Shown: positions 34,797 through 43,639 of the stretch, piece by piece
How positions within the stretch are numbered: position 1 is the stretch's first letter
How the letters are laid out: every line of letters begins with the position of its first letter
Origin: Acinetobacter pittii
Lineage (GTDB): Bacteria > Pseudomonadota > Gammaproteobacteria > Pseudomonadales > Moraxellaceae
Assembly (NCBI RefSeq): GCF_034067285.1
Contig: NZ_CP139286.1
Coordinates: 248,001-312,000, forward strand
Direction: 5' to 3'
Length of the DNA stretch: 64,000 nt
Program-made: the position numbers and the translations under genes
Notes under the pieces: generated by a model
Told to the model about the DNA's origin: nothing
Databases searched by the model: none
What the model saw: the letters and a program-made list of their open reading frames with translations, nothing else

Positions 34797-36212
34797 ATGT
34801 CTTTTATTTTTCAAAATCAGGTGAGCCTTGGTTGCTCATCACGTAATAACGTTAAGTTAACGTTAAAAAAAGCTGTAACGTTCTCAAGCCTGTCTATTGC
34901 CATGCTATTGGTTGGACAAGTAACGATGGCTCAGTCTGATATTCAACAAGAACCTTCTATCCAAAAAGCAGCGTTTACTTTTAAACAGGCACTGGCACAA
35001 GTTCAAAGCTATCAAAGTCAACAAGGCACTTGGCAAGCACAGCAGCAAATGGCTGAGGCTAATTTAAAGCAAAGTCGCTTATGGGCTAATCCGAGTCTTT
35101 CCATTGAGCAAACAGGGTTCCAAAGTGATCAAGAAAAAGAACTCGCGATTGGTATTTCTCAGCCTTTAGATATTTTTGGACAACGTAAGGCTGCACAAAA
35201 TTTAGCAAAAGTGGAAATATCAAAAATTGATTTGGCTGAGCAGCGTTATAAAGCTGAACTTGAATTAATTGTTAAATATTTCTGGTCACAAGTGGCTTTG
35301 CTTGAGCTTGAAAAGTCTCTTATTGGAGAACAGCTATCCGTCAGCCAAGAAAATTTACAAGCATCGGAAAAACGTTATCAAGCAGGCAGTATTGCACAAG
35401 TTGATGTAGATCGAGTGCGGATGTCTCACTTGGAAAATCAGCGTTTGTATCAACAGGTCGATTTAAAACTTCAAGTTGCGAAACAACAGTTGGTGAACTT
35501 ATGGGGAGGTGGTTCAAGTCAGTTTCAGCTATTCCAAAGTCCAAATCAGTTATGGGCGTTGGCAGCGAATGTAGAACCAAGCCAAGATGCGCAAAAGAAT
35601 TTATTAGAGCGTTCTTTCCAGCTAGATGCTCTTGCGCAGCAAGCCAATATCCAACAGCTTAAGGTAAAAGCAAGACCACAGCCTACTGTAACTTTGGGTG
35701 TTAATAACACTCGTTCTCCAGAACAGCGTACGGATAATCAAATTCGTTTAGGTGTGGAAATTCCTTTAAATCTTTTTAATCGCCAGCAATACGGAATCAA
35801 GATTGCTCAGGCCAAGCAAGAGCTATCTCAACGTCAGCAAAGCTTTTACCGACAGCAAAATCAAGCGGCTATTGAAACTCTGATATCAGAGTTAAAAGGC
35901 TTACATATTCAGTTCAAGCAATTAAATGATCAGCAAGTTCCTCTTGCTGTTCAGGTTCAGCAAAAAACATTGCAAGGTTTTCGTTTGGGTAAGTTCGCCG
36001 TTACCGATGTTCAGCAAGCCACCATGCAATTGCAAGACGTGCGCTTACGTAAAGTCGAGCTATTAAAACAGGCTTGGCAGAATTCAATTGAAATCCAAAG
36101 TTTGCGTCTTGGTTTAGAACCAGAACAGATCATGGCGAAAGATGCCTTAATGCAGCTCAATCAACGTGCTTGGCAACAAAGTCAAACATTCCCAACTCAG
36201 GCAGGAGAATAA
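34797..36212 (+). CDS. czcC: CzcC-type outer-membrane efflux protein
   Basis: 471-aa TolC-family channel of a heavy-metal RND pump, giving cations passage through the outer membrane. A long N-region with signal segment SLSIAMLLVGQVTMAQ (likely cut near residue 46) is followed by two outer-membrane-factor repeats. The helices are Gln-rich (for example about 55-90 and 310-350), typical of the periplasmic coiled coil. It lies 2 bp before czcB. Confidence 0.9.
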   Translation: MSFIFQNQVSLGCSSRNNVKLTLKKAVTFSSLSIAMLLVGQVTMAQSDIQQEPSIQKAAFTFKQALAQVQSYQSQQGTWQAQQQMAEANLKQSRLWANPSLSIEQTGFQSDQEKELAIGISQPLDIFGQRKAAQNLAKVEISKIDLAEQRYKAELELIVKYFWSQVALLELEKSLIGEQLSVSQENLQASEKRYQAGSIAQVDVDRVRMSHLENQRLYQQVDLKLQVAKQQLVNLWGGGSSQFQLFQSPNQLWALAANVEPSQDAQKNLLERSFQLDALAQQANIQQLKVKARPQPTVTLGVNNTRSPEQRTDNQIRLGVEIPLNLFNRQQYGIKIAQAKQELSQRQQSFYRQQNQAAIETLISELKGLHIQFKQLNDQQVPLAVQVQQKTLQGFRLGKFAVTDVQQATMQLQDVRLRKVELLKQAWQNSIEIQSLRLGLEPEQIMAKDALMQLNQRAWQQSQTFPTQAGE

Positions 36213-36214
36213 TA

Positions 36215-37435
36215 ATGTCGACAAATTTAAAGAAAAATTCTCAATGGCTTTGGGTAGGGGTGATTGCTGCAATCACTGCACTATTAATTGGTTTGCTGGT
36301 TTTAAATTCAAAAAATAAATCTAATTCTTCTGAAGCATCGGAAGGTCACGGGCATGCTGAAGAAGAGGGGGAAGAACACCATGAAGAAGGTGAAAAACCA
36401 CTGCTACTCACTGCTCAGCAAATGCAGGAACAAAATTTAAAAATTGAACAAGCTGAACTAGGTGAAGTTCCTCAACTTCAAACTTATCCAGCAAAATTGG
36501 TGGTGAATACTGACCGACAAGCCCATGTCTCACCAAGTTTTAGTGGTCGTGTCGAAGCGGTATATGTTGAATTGGGGCAACAGGTTAAAAAAGGGCAGGC
36601 ACTTGCAAGCTTATTGGTTCCAGATCTGGTCGATCAACAAGCCAATTTGCAAATTGCCCAGTCTAATCTTGATTTAGCGCGTCAGGACTATGAACGTGAA
36701 CGTAGCTTATGGTCTCAAGGAATTTCTGCCAAACAAGATTATCAACGAGCTTATAACGCCTATCAGCAAGCACAAATTCAGGTTAAAGCAGCTCGCTCTC
36801 GCTTAAGTGCATTCGGGGCAGGTTCTGGTTCAGCAGGGCGTTATACCTTAACAGCGCCAATTGCGGGTATCGTGAGTAATAAAGATATTGTAGTGGGTGA
36901 AAACGTACAGTTAGCAGATCAGCTTTTTATTATTAATCAGCTTGATCAGTTATGGTTGGAATTCATTTTACCAAGCAATGCAAATATCAATGTACAGCCA
37001 AATCAACAGATTGATTTTAAATCTTTACAAACTGGGAATGCATTTAAAGCTCAGGTTCAAAGTTTAACAACAGAGGCCGATGCTCAAACGGGACGTTTAC
37101 AAGTGCGTGCCAAGGTCTTGGCAAATAACAGTGAATTACGTCCAAACTTAATGGTTAATGTTGAGCTGAATTCTTCAGGCACAACACAAAAAGTGACTCG
37201 TGTAAAAGCTCAGGCGATTCAACAAGTCGAAGGGAAAGACGTTATCTTTACCCCAAAAATGGTTAAAACAGGCTTTGAATTTGAGCCTGTCATTGTGCAG
37301 TTGGGACAACGCTCTAAAGATGGCCAGTGGGTCGAAGTTGTAAAAGGTATTAATCCAAGCCAGCGCTATGTGGCAGAAGGTAGCTTCTTGCTGAAATCCG
37401 AACTGGAAAAAGGAGAGGCTGAGCATGGACATTAA
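36215..37435 (+). CDS. czcB: CzcB-type periplasmic adaptor
   Basis: 406-aa membrane fusion protein. One N-terminal hydrophobic helix (about 11-30) is followed by a His/Glu-rich segment (about 38-62, GHGHAEEEGEEHHEEGEK) that probably binds Zn, Co or Cd. Then come barrel-sandwich, alpha-hairpin (about 135-200) and beta-barrel domains (YTLTAPIAGIVSNKDIVVGE). ATG 36215 has AGGAGA upstream; the in-frame start at 36170 lies inside czcC. It overlaps czcA by 11 bases. Confidence 0.92.
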   Translation: MSTNLKKNSQWLWVGVIAAITALLIGLLVLNSKNKSNSSEASEGHGHAEEEGEEHHEEGEKPLLLTAQQMQEQNLKIEQAELGEVPQLQTYPAKLVVNTDRQAHVSPSFSGRVEAVYVELGQQVKKGQALASLLVPDLVDQQANLQIAQSNLDLARQDYERERSLWSQGISAKQDYQRAYNAYQQAQIQVKAARSRLSAFGAGSGSAGRYTLTAPIAGIVSNKDIVVGENVQLADQLFIINQLDQLWLEFILPSNANINVQPNQQIDFKSLQTGNAFKAQVQSLTTEADAQTGRLQVRAKVLANNSELRPNLMVNVELNSSGTTQKVTRVKAQAIQQVEGKDVIFTPKMVKTGFEFEPVIVQLGQRSKDGQWVEVVKGINPSQRYVAEGSFLLKSELEKGEAEHGH

Positions 37436-40400
37436 TAAAACTGAGCTACCCAAACCAGAAGGGCTATTTGACAGAATTATTCAGTTTGCTATTCAAAATG
37501 CTATTTGGGTCATGCTCTTTGTATTGACTTGGATTGGAGTTGGGATCTGGAGTTATCAAAAGCTTCCTATTGATGCAGTTCCAGATATTACTAATACGCA
37601 AGTTCAGATTAATACTCAAGCCAATGGTTATACCGCTTTAGAGGTTGAACAGCGAATTACCTATCCTATTGAAAATGCGATGGCTGGTATTCCTAATCTG
37701 GAGCAGACTCGTTCAATTTCCCGCTATGGACTTTCCCAAGTCACCATTATTTTTAAAGATGGAACCGATATTTATTGGGCAAGACAGCTGATTAACCAAC
37801 GTTTACAAGAGGCAGACGGGCAACTGCCTGAATCAGTTGATCCAGTCATGTCTCCTGTTTCAACGGGGCTGGGTGAAATCTACCAATGGGTGGTAAAAGC
37901 AAAATCAGGCGCTCAGAAAGCAGATGGTACGTCCTATACAGCCATGGACTTACGTGAAATTCAGGACTGGATTGTGCGTCCTCAATTGCAGCGTGTGAAA
38001 GGCGTAGCAGAAATTAACAGTATTGGTGGCTACAATAAAACCTATATTGTGTCACCTGATTTAAAACGTTTACAGCAGCTTCAGATTTCAATTAATGAAT
38101 TTCAAACTGCTCTACAAGAAAATAATGAAAATCGCGGTGCAGGTTTCATTGAAGAAAACGGCGAACAACTCACTGTTCGTGTGCCGGGCATGTTAAGTAG
38201 TGTTGAAGATATTCAAAACATTACTGTGAGCACCAAAAATGGGTTACCCATTCGCGTGGCCGATGTGGCAAATGTCTCTATTGGACATGATTTAAGAACG
38301 GGTGCTGCAACTTACAACGGTGAGGAAACGGTTCTTGGCATTGCCATGATGATGATGGGAGAAAATAGCCGTACCGTTGCTCAGGCGGTTGATAGCAAAA
38401 TTAAGGAAATTCAGCCTACATTACCTAAAGGTGTGGAAATCGAAACGGTTTATGACCGAACGAGTTTAGTAAACAAAGCAATTGCAACGGTGCAGAAGAA
38501 CCTTGTAGAAGGCGCAATTCTGGTTATTGTGATTTTATTTATTTTTTTAGGAAATTTTAGAGCTGCTTTAATCACAGCCTGCGTTATTCCACTTTCGATG
38601 TTATTTACCCTAACAGGTATGGCTGAGCAAAACATTAGTGCCAATCTAATGAGTCTGGGAGCGCTTGATTTCGGGATTATTGTAGATGGTGCAGTTGTTA
38701 TTGTAGAGAACTGTATTCGACGTCTAGCAGAAGCACAGCATGCCCTACACCGACCTCTTACACGAGCTGAGCGATTCAAAGAAGTTTTCCTTGCAGCAAA
38801 ACAGGCCCGTCGCCCACTAATTTTTGGGCAAATGATTATTTTAGTGGTCTATTTACCTATTTTTGCTTTATCTGGTGTTGAAGCCAAAATGTTCCATCCA
38901 ATGGCGATGACTGTGGTGATGGCATTATTGGGTGCCATGATTCTTTCTGTGACATTTGTACCAGCGGCAGTTGCTCTTTTTGTTACGGGTGAAGTGAAAG
39001 AAAAAGAAACACGCTGGATGCAGCTTTTAAAGCAGAAATATCAAGATATCCTTGATCAGGCTTATCAGCTTAAGATAGTGGTTGTTAGCTTTGCATTAAG
39101 TATTTTAGTACTCACAGGTGTGTTAGCGACCCAAATGGGCAGTGAATTTGCACCGCAACTCAGTGAAGGTGATTTTGCCTTACAGCAAATGCGTTCACCG
39201 AGTACTGGGCTCGAGCAATCACTGCGAATGCAGGAAAATACTGAAAAGCTCATTTTGAAAAACTTTCCAGAGGTGAAAGCTGTTTTTGCTCGAACAGGTA
39301 CAGCTGAGGTTGCAACTGATGTGATGCCGCCGAATATCTCTGATGCAGTTATTTTACTTAAACCGCATAATCAATGGCCAAACTCTAAAGAGACGCTAGC
39401 TGAGCTGCGTTCACGTATGGAAGCTTTTTTAGCGACATTACCGGGTAATAACAGTGAGTTCTCTCAACCGATTGAGCTGCGCTTTAATGAGCTAATATCA
39501 GGGATTCGGAGTGATATTGGCGTCAAGATTTTTGGCGACGATATGCAAGTACTCAATGAGCAGGCTCAAGCACTCGCTCAGAAAGTACAAAAAAATTCAG
39601 GCGCTACCGCGGTTAAGGTAGAACAAACGAGCGGTTTACCGGTGTTGAGTGTTGAAATTAACCGACCTCTGGCCGCGCAATACGGACTATCTGCCAAAGC
39701 TATTCAAGATATTGTTGCTGCAAGTGTCGGTGGACAAAATGTTGGGCAGATTTTACAAGGCGATAGACGATTTGATTTTGAAATTCGCCTAGAAGACCAA
39801 CAGCGTACCATCCAAAACTTAGCTCAGCTTCCGATTCAGTTGCCAAATGGTGGCCTCATCCAGCTTCAAGATGTCGCTAAAGTTGAACGTACCTCAGGCC
39901 TAAATCAGGTGGGACGTGAAAATGGGAAGCGCCGTGTCATTATTACTGCAAACGTAGAAGGCCGTGACTTAGGATCATTTGTTCAAGAGTTAAGAACAAC
40001 ACTCGCAAAAGAACAACTGCCGGCGGGTTATTGGTTGGAATATGGCGGTCAGTTTGAAAATCTCACTTCAGCGGCTGCCCGAATGAAAATAGTTATTCCA
40101 TTGGCGCTTGCTATGATTTTTATTCTGCTCATGGCGGTATTCCATAATGTGAAAGAAAGCTTGTTGGTCTTTAGCGGCGTACCCTTTGCTTTGTCAGGTG
40201 GTCTGATTGCGCTTTGGCTAAGAGATATTCCGCTGTCCATGTCTGCTGGTGTTGGGTTTATTGCCTTATCAGGTGTCGCTGTTTTGAATGGTCTGGTGAT
40301 GCTGAGCTTTATTAAAGAGCTTAGAGAAAAATTTGATATTCAAACTGCAACATGGAATGGAGCAATCTTACGTTTAAGACCTGTACTCATGACGGCTTGT

Positions 40401-40583
40401 GTCGCATCTCTTGGCTTTATTCCAATGGCTTTGGCAACTGGAACTGGTGCAGAAGTACAGCGACCTTTGGCAACTGTAGTAATCGGTGGCATTATTTCAT
40501 CTACGATATTAACGCTGGTTTTATTACCGGTCATTTATCGATGGATGAATGAAGGCAAGACGAAAAGTGTTGAGCATTCATAA
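37425..40583 (+). CDS. czcA: CzcA-type heavy-metal RND transporter
   Basis: 1052-aa inner-membrane proton/cation antiporter of the HME-RND family. The fourth transmembrane segment carries DFGIIVDGAVVIVEN, the signature of the Zn/Co/Cd class (HME1), not of the Cu/Ag class. About twelve transmembrane segments are arranged in two halves around large periplasmic loops. Length is typical for CzcA. The start overlaps czcB, so translation is coupled. A hairpin-containing spacer separates it from czcD. Confidence 0.95.
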   Translation: MDINKTELPKPEGLFDRIIQFAIQNAIWVMLFVLTWIGVGIWSYQKLPIDAVPDITNTQVQINTQANGYTALEVEQRITYPIENAMAGIPNLEQTRSISRYGLSQVTIIFKDGTDIYWARQLINQRLQEADGQLPESVDPVMSPVSTGLGEIYQWVVKAKSGAQKADGTSYTAMDLREIQDWIVRPQLQRVKGVAEINSIGGYNKTYIVSPDLKRLQQLQISINEFQTALQENNENRGAGFIEENGEQLTVRVPGMLSSVEDIQNITVSTKNGLPIRVADVANVSIGHDLRTGAATYNGEETVLGIAMMMMGENSRTVAQAVDSKIKEIQPTLPKGVEIETVYDRTSLVNKAIATVQKNLVEGAILVIVILFIFLGNFRAALITACVIPLSMLFTLTGMAEQNISANLMSLGALDFGIIVDGAVVIVENCIRRLAEAQHALHRPLTRAERFKEVFLAAKQARRPLIFGQMIILVVYLPIFALSGVEAKMFHPMAMTVVMALLGAMILSVTFVPAAVALFVTGEVKEKETRWMQLLKQKYQDILDQAYQLKIVVVSFALSILVLTGVLATQMGSEFAPQLSEGDFALQQMRSPSTGLEQSLRMQENTEKLILKNFPEVKAVFARTGTAEVATDVMPPNISDAVILLKPHNQWPNSKETLAELRSRMEAFLATLPGNNSEFSQPIELRFNELISGIRSDIGVKIFGDDMQVLNEQAQALAQKVQKNSGATAVKVEQTSGLPVLSVEINRPLAAQYGLSAKAIQDIVAASVGGQNVGQILQGDRRFDFEIRLEDQQRTIQNLAQLPIQLPNGGLIQLQDVAKVERTSGLNQVGRENGKRRVIITANVEGRDLGSFVQELRTTLAKEQLPAGYWLEYGGQFENLTSAAARMKIVIPLALAMIFILLMAVFHNVKESLLVFSGVPFALSGGLIALWLRDIPLSMSAGVGFIALSGVAVLNGLVMLSFIKELREKFDIQTATWNGAILRLRPVLMTACVASLGFIPMALATGTGAEVQRPLATVVIGGIISSTILTLVLLPVIYRWMNEGKTKSVEHS

Positions 40584-40642
40584 TGTCATCGATTTGAGAT
40601 ATCTTTTTTGATGACAGAGTCAACTCAAAAAAGTGTTTGAAA

Positions 40643-40682
40643 GAGTTAAAGGTAATGGTGTCTTCATCGTTACTTTTAACTC
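40643..40682 (+). other. Strong hairpin in the czcA-czcD spacer
   Basis: GAGTTAAAGGTAA (40643-40655) pairs with TTACTTTTAACTC (40670-40682): 12 Watson-Crick pairs and one G-T, loop of 14. No T run follows, so it is not a simple terminator. It may set mRNA processing or stability between czcCBA and czcD. Confidence 0.5.
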
Positions 40683-40714
40683 ACCATAAAGATAAATAAA
40701 AAGGAGTCCGCAAA

Positions 40715-41665
40715 ATGGGTGGACATCATGGTCATGATCATAGTCATGCTGTAGTGACTGAAGGTAATGCTAAGAAATTAACGATTGCTTTAGCGCTTAC
40801 GACAACGTTTTTAATTGTTGAGGTCATTGCAGGTTTAATTACGCAAAGTTTGGCATTGCTTTCTGACGCTGCACATATGTTTACAGATGCAGCGGCTTTA
40901 GCAATTGCTTTGATCGCCATTCAAATTTCCAAACGTCCTGCCGATAATAAACGCACTTTCGGTTATCAGCGCTTTGAAATTCTGGCTGCTTTATTTAATG
41001 CACTCATGCTTTTTGTGGTGGCAATTTATATTTTATATGAGGCCTATATCCGCTTCTCTAAGCCACCTGAAATTCAAAGCTTGGGAATGTTGATTGTCGC
41101 GTCCATTGGTTTGGTGATTAATCTCATCTCAATGAAAATTCTCATGTCGAGTGCCAATAACAGTTTAAATGTGAAGGGGGCTTATCTAGAAGTATTGAGT
41201 GATGCGCTAGGCTCGGTAGGGGTGATTATTGGGGCGCTTATCATTTACTTCACCAACTGGTATTGGATTGATACGCTTATTGCAGTCTTGATTGGTTTTT
41301 GGGTATTACCACGGACATGGGTTTTACTGAAACAGAGTATTAATATTTTGCTCGAAGGGGTGCCGGAAGAAGTCGATATTGAGAAGCTGCGTGCCGATCT
41401 ACTTTCTTTAAATGGTGTGGAGAGTATCCACCAACTGAAAGTATGGGCAATTACTTCGAAAAATATTCATTTAACGGTGCATCTATTTGCGCCGCAAGCT
41501 GACCGTACCAAGTTATATCAAGATGCTGTTGAAATGCTTTCTCATGAACATGGTATTGGTGAAGTGACATTGCAAATTGAAGACGATGCCGAGATCAATT
41601 GCCAGCATATTAATCAACATGCTCCACATGAACATACTGACGAAAAACACTCACATCAGCATTAA
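40715..41665 (+). CDS. czcD: CzcD, cation diffusion facilitator
   Basis: 316-aa inner-membrane Zn/Co/Cd-proton antiporter of the CDF family. His-rich N-terminus (GGHHGHDHSH), six transmembrane helices with the metal-site pairs LLSDAAHMFTDAAALAI (Asp and His/Asp of the second helix) and YLEVLSDALGSVGVIIG (fifth helix), and a cytoplasmic domain from about residue 210. His-rich tail (HAPHEHTDEKHSHQH). AAGGAG precedes the ATG. Likely part of the czc regulon and possibly of the same transcript. Confidence 0.95.
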   Translation: MGGHHGHDHSHAVVTEGNAKKLTIALALTTTFLIVEVIAGLITQSLALLSDAAHMFTDAAALAIALIAIQISKRPADNKRTFGYQRFEILAALFNALMLFVVAIYILYEAYIRFSKPPEIQSLGMLIVASIGLVINLISMKILMSSANNSLNVKGAYLEVLSDALGSVGVIIGALIIYFTNWYWIDTLIAVLIGFWVLPRTWVLLKQSINILLEGVPEEVDIEKLRADLLSLNGVESIHQLKVWAITSKNIHLTVHLFAPQADRTKLYQDAVEMLSHEHGIGEVTLQIEDDAEINCQHINQHAPHEHTDEKHSHQH

Positions 41666-41683
41666 ACTGATGTGAGTTATTCA

Positions 41684-42022
41684 TTAGATTTCCCACTCGT
41701 TATTGCAGTCACGGCATTTCCAGTGCTTTTGTGACTGCATAAATGCTTGCATAGATAATTTGAAATCAGGCAAATCACGCCAGAACATAAAACCTGCCCC
41801 TACAGCTACAACAAAAGCAACTACTGTTGCGATTTGAAGAGAACTACCTGCACCATTGCCAAAAATCCACATAAAAATGCTAATCACTACTAAGAGCAAA
41901 AGCACAAAAATTGCAGGAATCAAGATAACCAGACTTTTAGGAACGACAGGTTTCGCGCTGTTAACGCCTTGGCTCACAGGCATAATTTTAACACTTTGAC
42001 ATTTAGGGCAACGATATTGCAT
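41684..42022 (-). CDS. Small membrane protein with split zinc ribbon
   Basis: 112-aa protein. An N-terminal CPKC (about residues 5-8) and a C-terminal CRDC (about 103-106) bracket two hydrophobic helices (about 30-52 and 60-80). The two CxxC pairs could join as one zinc ribbon on the cytoplasmic side. I do not recognise a family name. It is convergent with czcD (18 bp apart); a link to metal handling is only suggested by position. Confidence 0.6.
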   Translation of the reverse strand: MQYRCPKCQSVKIMPVSQGVNSAKPVVPKSLVILIPAIFVLLLLVVISIFMWIFGNGAGSSLQIATVVAFVVAVGAGFMFWRDLPDFKLSMQAFMQSQKHWKCRDCNNEWEI

Positions 42023-42297
42023 GAGAACTCCACATTTAGTTTGAATCTATTCTAACGGAAATGTGCAGAAAGAAAAAAATTTGTAAGATATCGATGAGAT
42101 GCTTTGAGTTAGCATAAAAATTACTTATGAATAAACAAAGAAATATAAAAAAATGATGATTTATCCGTACACATAAAAATTAAAATAATATTGTAGAGCA
42201 TGCTAATCTACAGAAAAATGAAGTGTGATGAGCACGATAAATGAGCTTAAATACTCGTAAATAGGATGTGAAATAAATATAAAAAGGAGAAAGGGAC
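42023..42297. other. AT-rich spacer without a recognised gene
   Basis: Divergent spacer between the zinc-ribbon membrane protein and the unknown 315-aa protein. I see AT-rich sequence and presumed promoters but no gene or clear repeat. AGGAG at 42285-42289 is the ribosome binding site for the downstream TTG start. Confidence 0.5.
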
Positions 42298-43245
42298 TTG
42301 GGTCAACAAGATGACAATAAGTCGCAGCCTACAACGACAGCATCGGTTTTAGCTACCCCAGATACCGCGAAACCGTCATTATCTCGTCGATTACTGCATA
42401 AGACATTGCAACATGCTCAAGATGCAGTTGGGTTTGCGAGTGACACAACACGTAATATTGCTGGAGTTGCTGATGCGGCTTTGGATGCACTTGATCAAGT
42501 CACTACTCAGACGAGACGTGGCGTTGTGGGCATGACAAATCTGGCAGCAGGCACTGTAAGAGATATGGTGTCTGAAACCAGTGAAACAGCACGCCAAGTC
42601 GCATTGATTATGGCGCGGACATTTTTGGGGAAAAGTACCTTAACTTTGTACTTACCTGAAATATTATTAAATAATCAAATCCGAAAGCGCATTGACCGCT
42701 CTGAAATTGATGATATTAAAATCAAATGTGGCAATGATAGTTTCCAAGTCGAGATTGATGGGCATTACCATCGTTTCATGTATCGTTTGAGTTTGGATTT
42801 TAAAGTATTGGAATGTCGTATTGGGCAGGAAAAATTCTTGCGCCTACGTCAAATGGATGAGAGTCTCGACGTCCAGATTCGTCATGGGGGAACCTTATCC
42901 AATTGGGCGGTACGCCGTATTGGTCGAGTGGGTTTTGAAGTCGTAAATATGTTACCCATTCCATCACTGATTAATCATTTGATTGGCGATATTCCCGGAA
43001 TCCAACGCGATGGCCACCGCATGTGGTTTATTGATCTAGAGCAAGCAGGATTTATTGACTTTATTAATAATCGCTCATGGATGGTTGAAAAGCTTTTAAG
43101 TTTGACTGATTTTAGTATTTTACCGGGCTTGAATATTTTGAGAGAAAGTCGCGAGCTTGTGCAGCAACTGGTAGATCAGTTTGAAATTAGGGGGCTTCGA
43201 GTACAGTCGGGTCGTCTTGAAGTACAAGTAGGGATTGCAGGTTAG
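42298..43245 (+). CDS. Conserved hypothetical protein with amphipathic N-terminal region
   Basis: 315 aa; I do not recognise a family. Residues about 1-30 are Ser/Thr/Pro-rich and probably disordered. Residues about 35-105 are an Ala/Thr/Val-rich amphipathic helix with repeated short motifs (ADAALDALDQVTTQTRRG, ETSETARQVALIMARTF), similar in character to phasins or lipid-binding helices. Residues about 110-300 look globular (strands around IDDIKIKCGNDSFQVEIDGH). No signal peptide. The start is TTG 42298, supported by AGGAG 8 bases upstream. Terminated by a strong hairpin shared with tRNA-Glu. Confidence 0.65.
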   Translation: MGQQDDNKSQPTTTASVLATPDTAKPSLSRRLLHKTLQHAQDAVGFASDTTRNIAGVADAALDALDQVTTQTRRGVVGMTNLAAGTVRDMVSETSETARQVALIMARTFLGKSTLTLYLPEILLNNQIRKRIDRSEIDDIKIKCGNDSFQVEIDGHYHRFMYRLSLDFKVLECRIGQEKFLRLRQMDESLDVQIRHGGTLSNWAVRRIGRVGFEVVNMLPIPSLINHLIGDIPGIQRDGHRMWFIDLEQAGFIDFINNRSWMVEKLLSLTDFSILPGLNILRESRELVQQLVDQFEIRGLRVQSGRLEVQVGIAG

Positions 43246-43297
43246 TAGAGCATATGAAAAGCTAATTATTGATTGGCTTTTTATTTTTAAGGCAAGA

Positions 43298-43329
43298 AAA
43301 AAGCCACTGACGTTATGCAGTGGCTTTTT
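43298..43329. terminator. Bidirectional terminator, unknown gene and tRNA-Glu
   Basis: AAAAAGCCACTG with CAGTGGCTTTTT (43298-43329), loop of eight, T run on both strands. Confidence 0.9.
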
Positions 43330-43335
43330 AGAATT

Positions 43336-43411
43336 TGGCGTCCCTACGGGGATTCGAACCCCGGTTACCGCCGTGAAAGGGCGATGTCCTAGGCCTCTAG
43401 ACGATAGGGAC
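43336..43411 (-). tRNA. tRNA-Glu (TTC), copy 1
   Basis: 76 nt on minus with encoded CCA (43336-43338). Acceptor GTCCCTA/TAGGGAC, anticodon arm CGCCCTTTCACGGCG giving anticodon TTC, and T-arm CGGGG-TTCGAAT-CCCCG are regular. Second in a tandem transcript with copy 2. Confidence 0.96.
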
Positions 43412-43442
43412 TTATATGAGGCATACATCTGAAAAAAAATAT

Positions 43443-43518
43443 TGGCGTCCCTACGGGGATTCGAACCCCGGTTACCGCCGTGAAAGGGCGATGTCCTAGG
43501 CCTCTAGACGATAGGGAC
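43443..43518 (-). tRNA. tRNA-Glu (TTC), copy 2
   Basis: Identical to copy 1, 31 bp upstream of it on minus; encoded CCA at 43443-43445. First gene of the pair, with a strong promoter directly before it. Confidence 0.96.
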
Positions 43519-43535
43519 GTTTCAGAGGTGGGCGT

Positions 43536-43564
43536 ATATTAGGTCGATTTAATAAAAGTGTCAA
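43536..43564 (-). promoter_or_regulatory. Promoter of the tRNA-Glu pair
   Basis: On minus, a perfect TTGACA (-35, 43559-43564), 17-bp spacer, TAATAT (-10, 43536-43541), about 18 bp before the first tRNA. The GC-rich discriminator is typical of stable-RNA promoters. Confidence 0.8.
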
Positions 43565-43639
43565 ATAGTTTTCTGAAGAAATATTAAAAAAAACAGTCAA
43601 GCGATTAAAAATAACTCAAATCGTAGAAAATATATACAT

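Noticed and set aside
34344-41665. czc cluster as a recent genomic island
   Set aside because: No integrase, transposase or attachment repeats at either side, and base composition matches neighbours.
43120-43432. Open frames on both strands across tRNA-Glu copy 1
   Set aside because: They translate the tRNA sequence itself; the same peptide recurs at the third tRNA-Glu.
43336-43518. Tandem repeat resembling a two-unit CRISPR array
   Set aside because: The repeats fold as complete tRNA-Glu genes with CCA; no cas genes.
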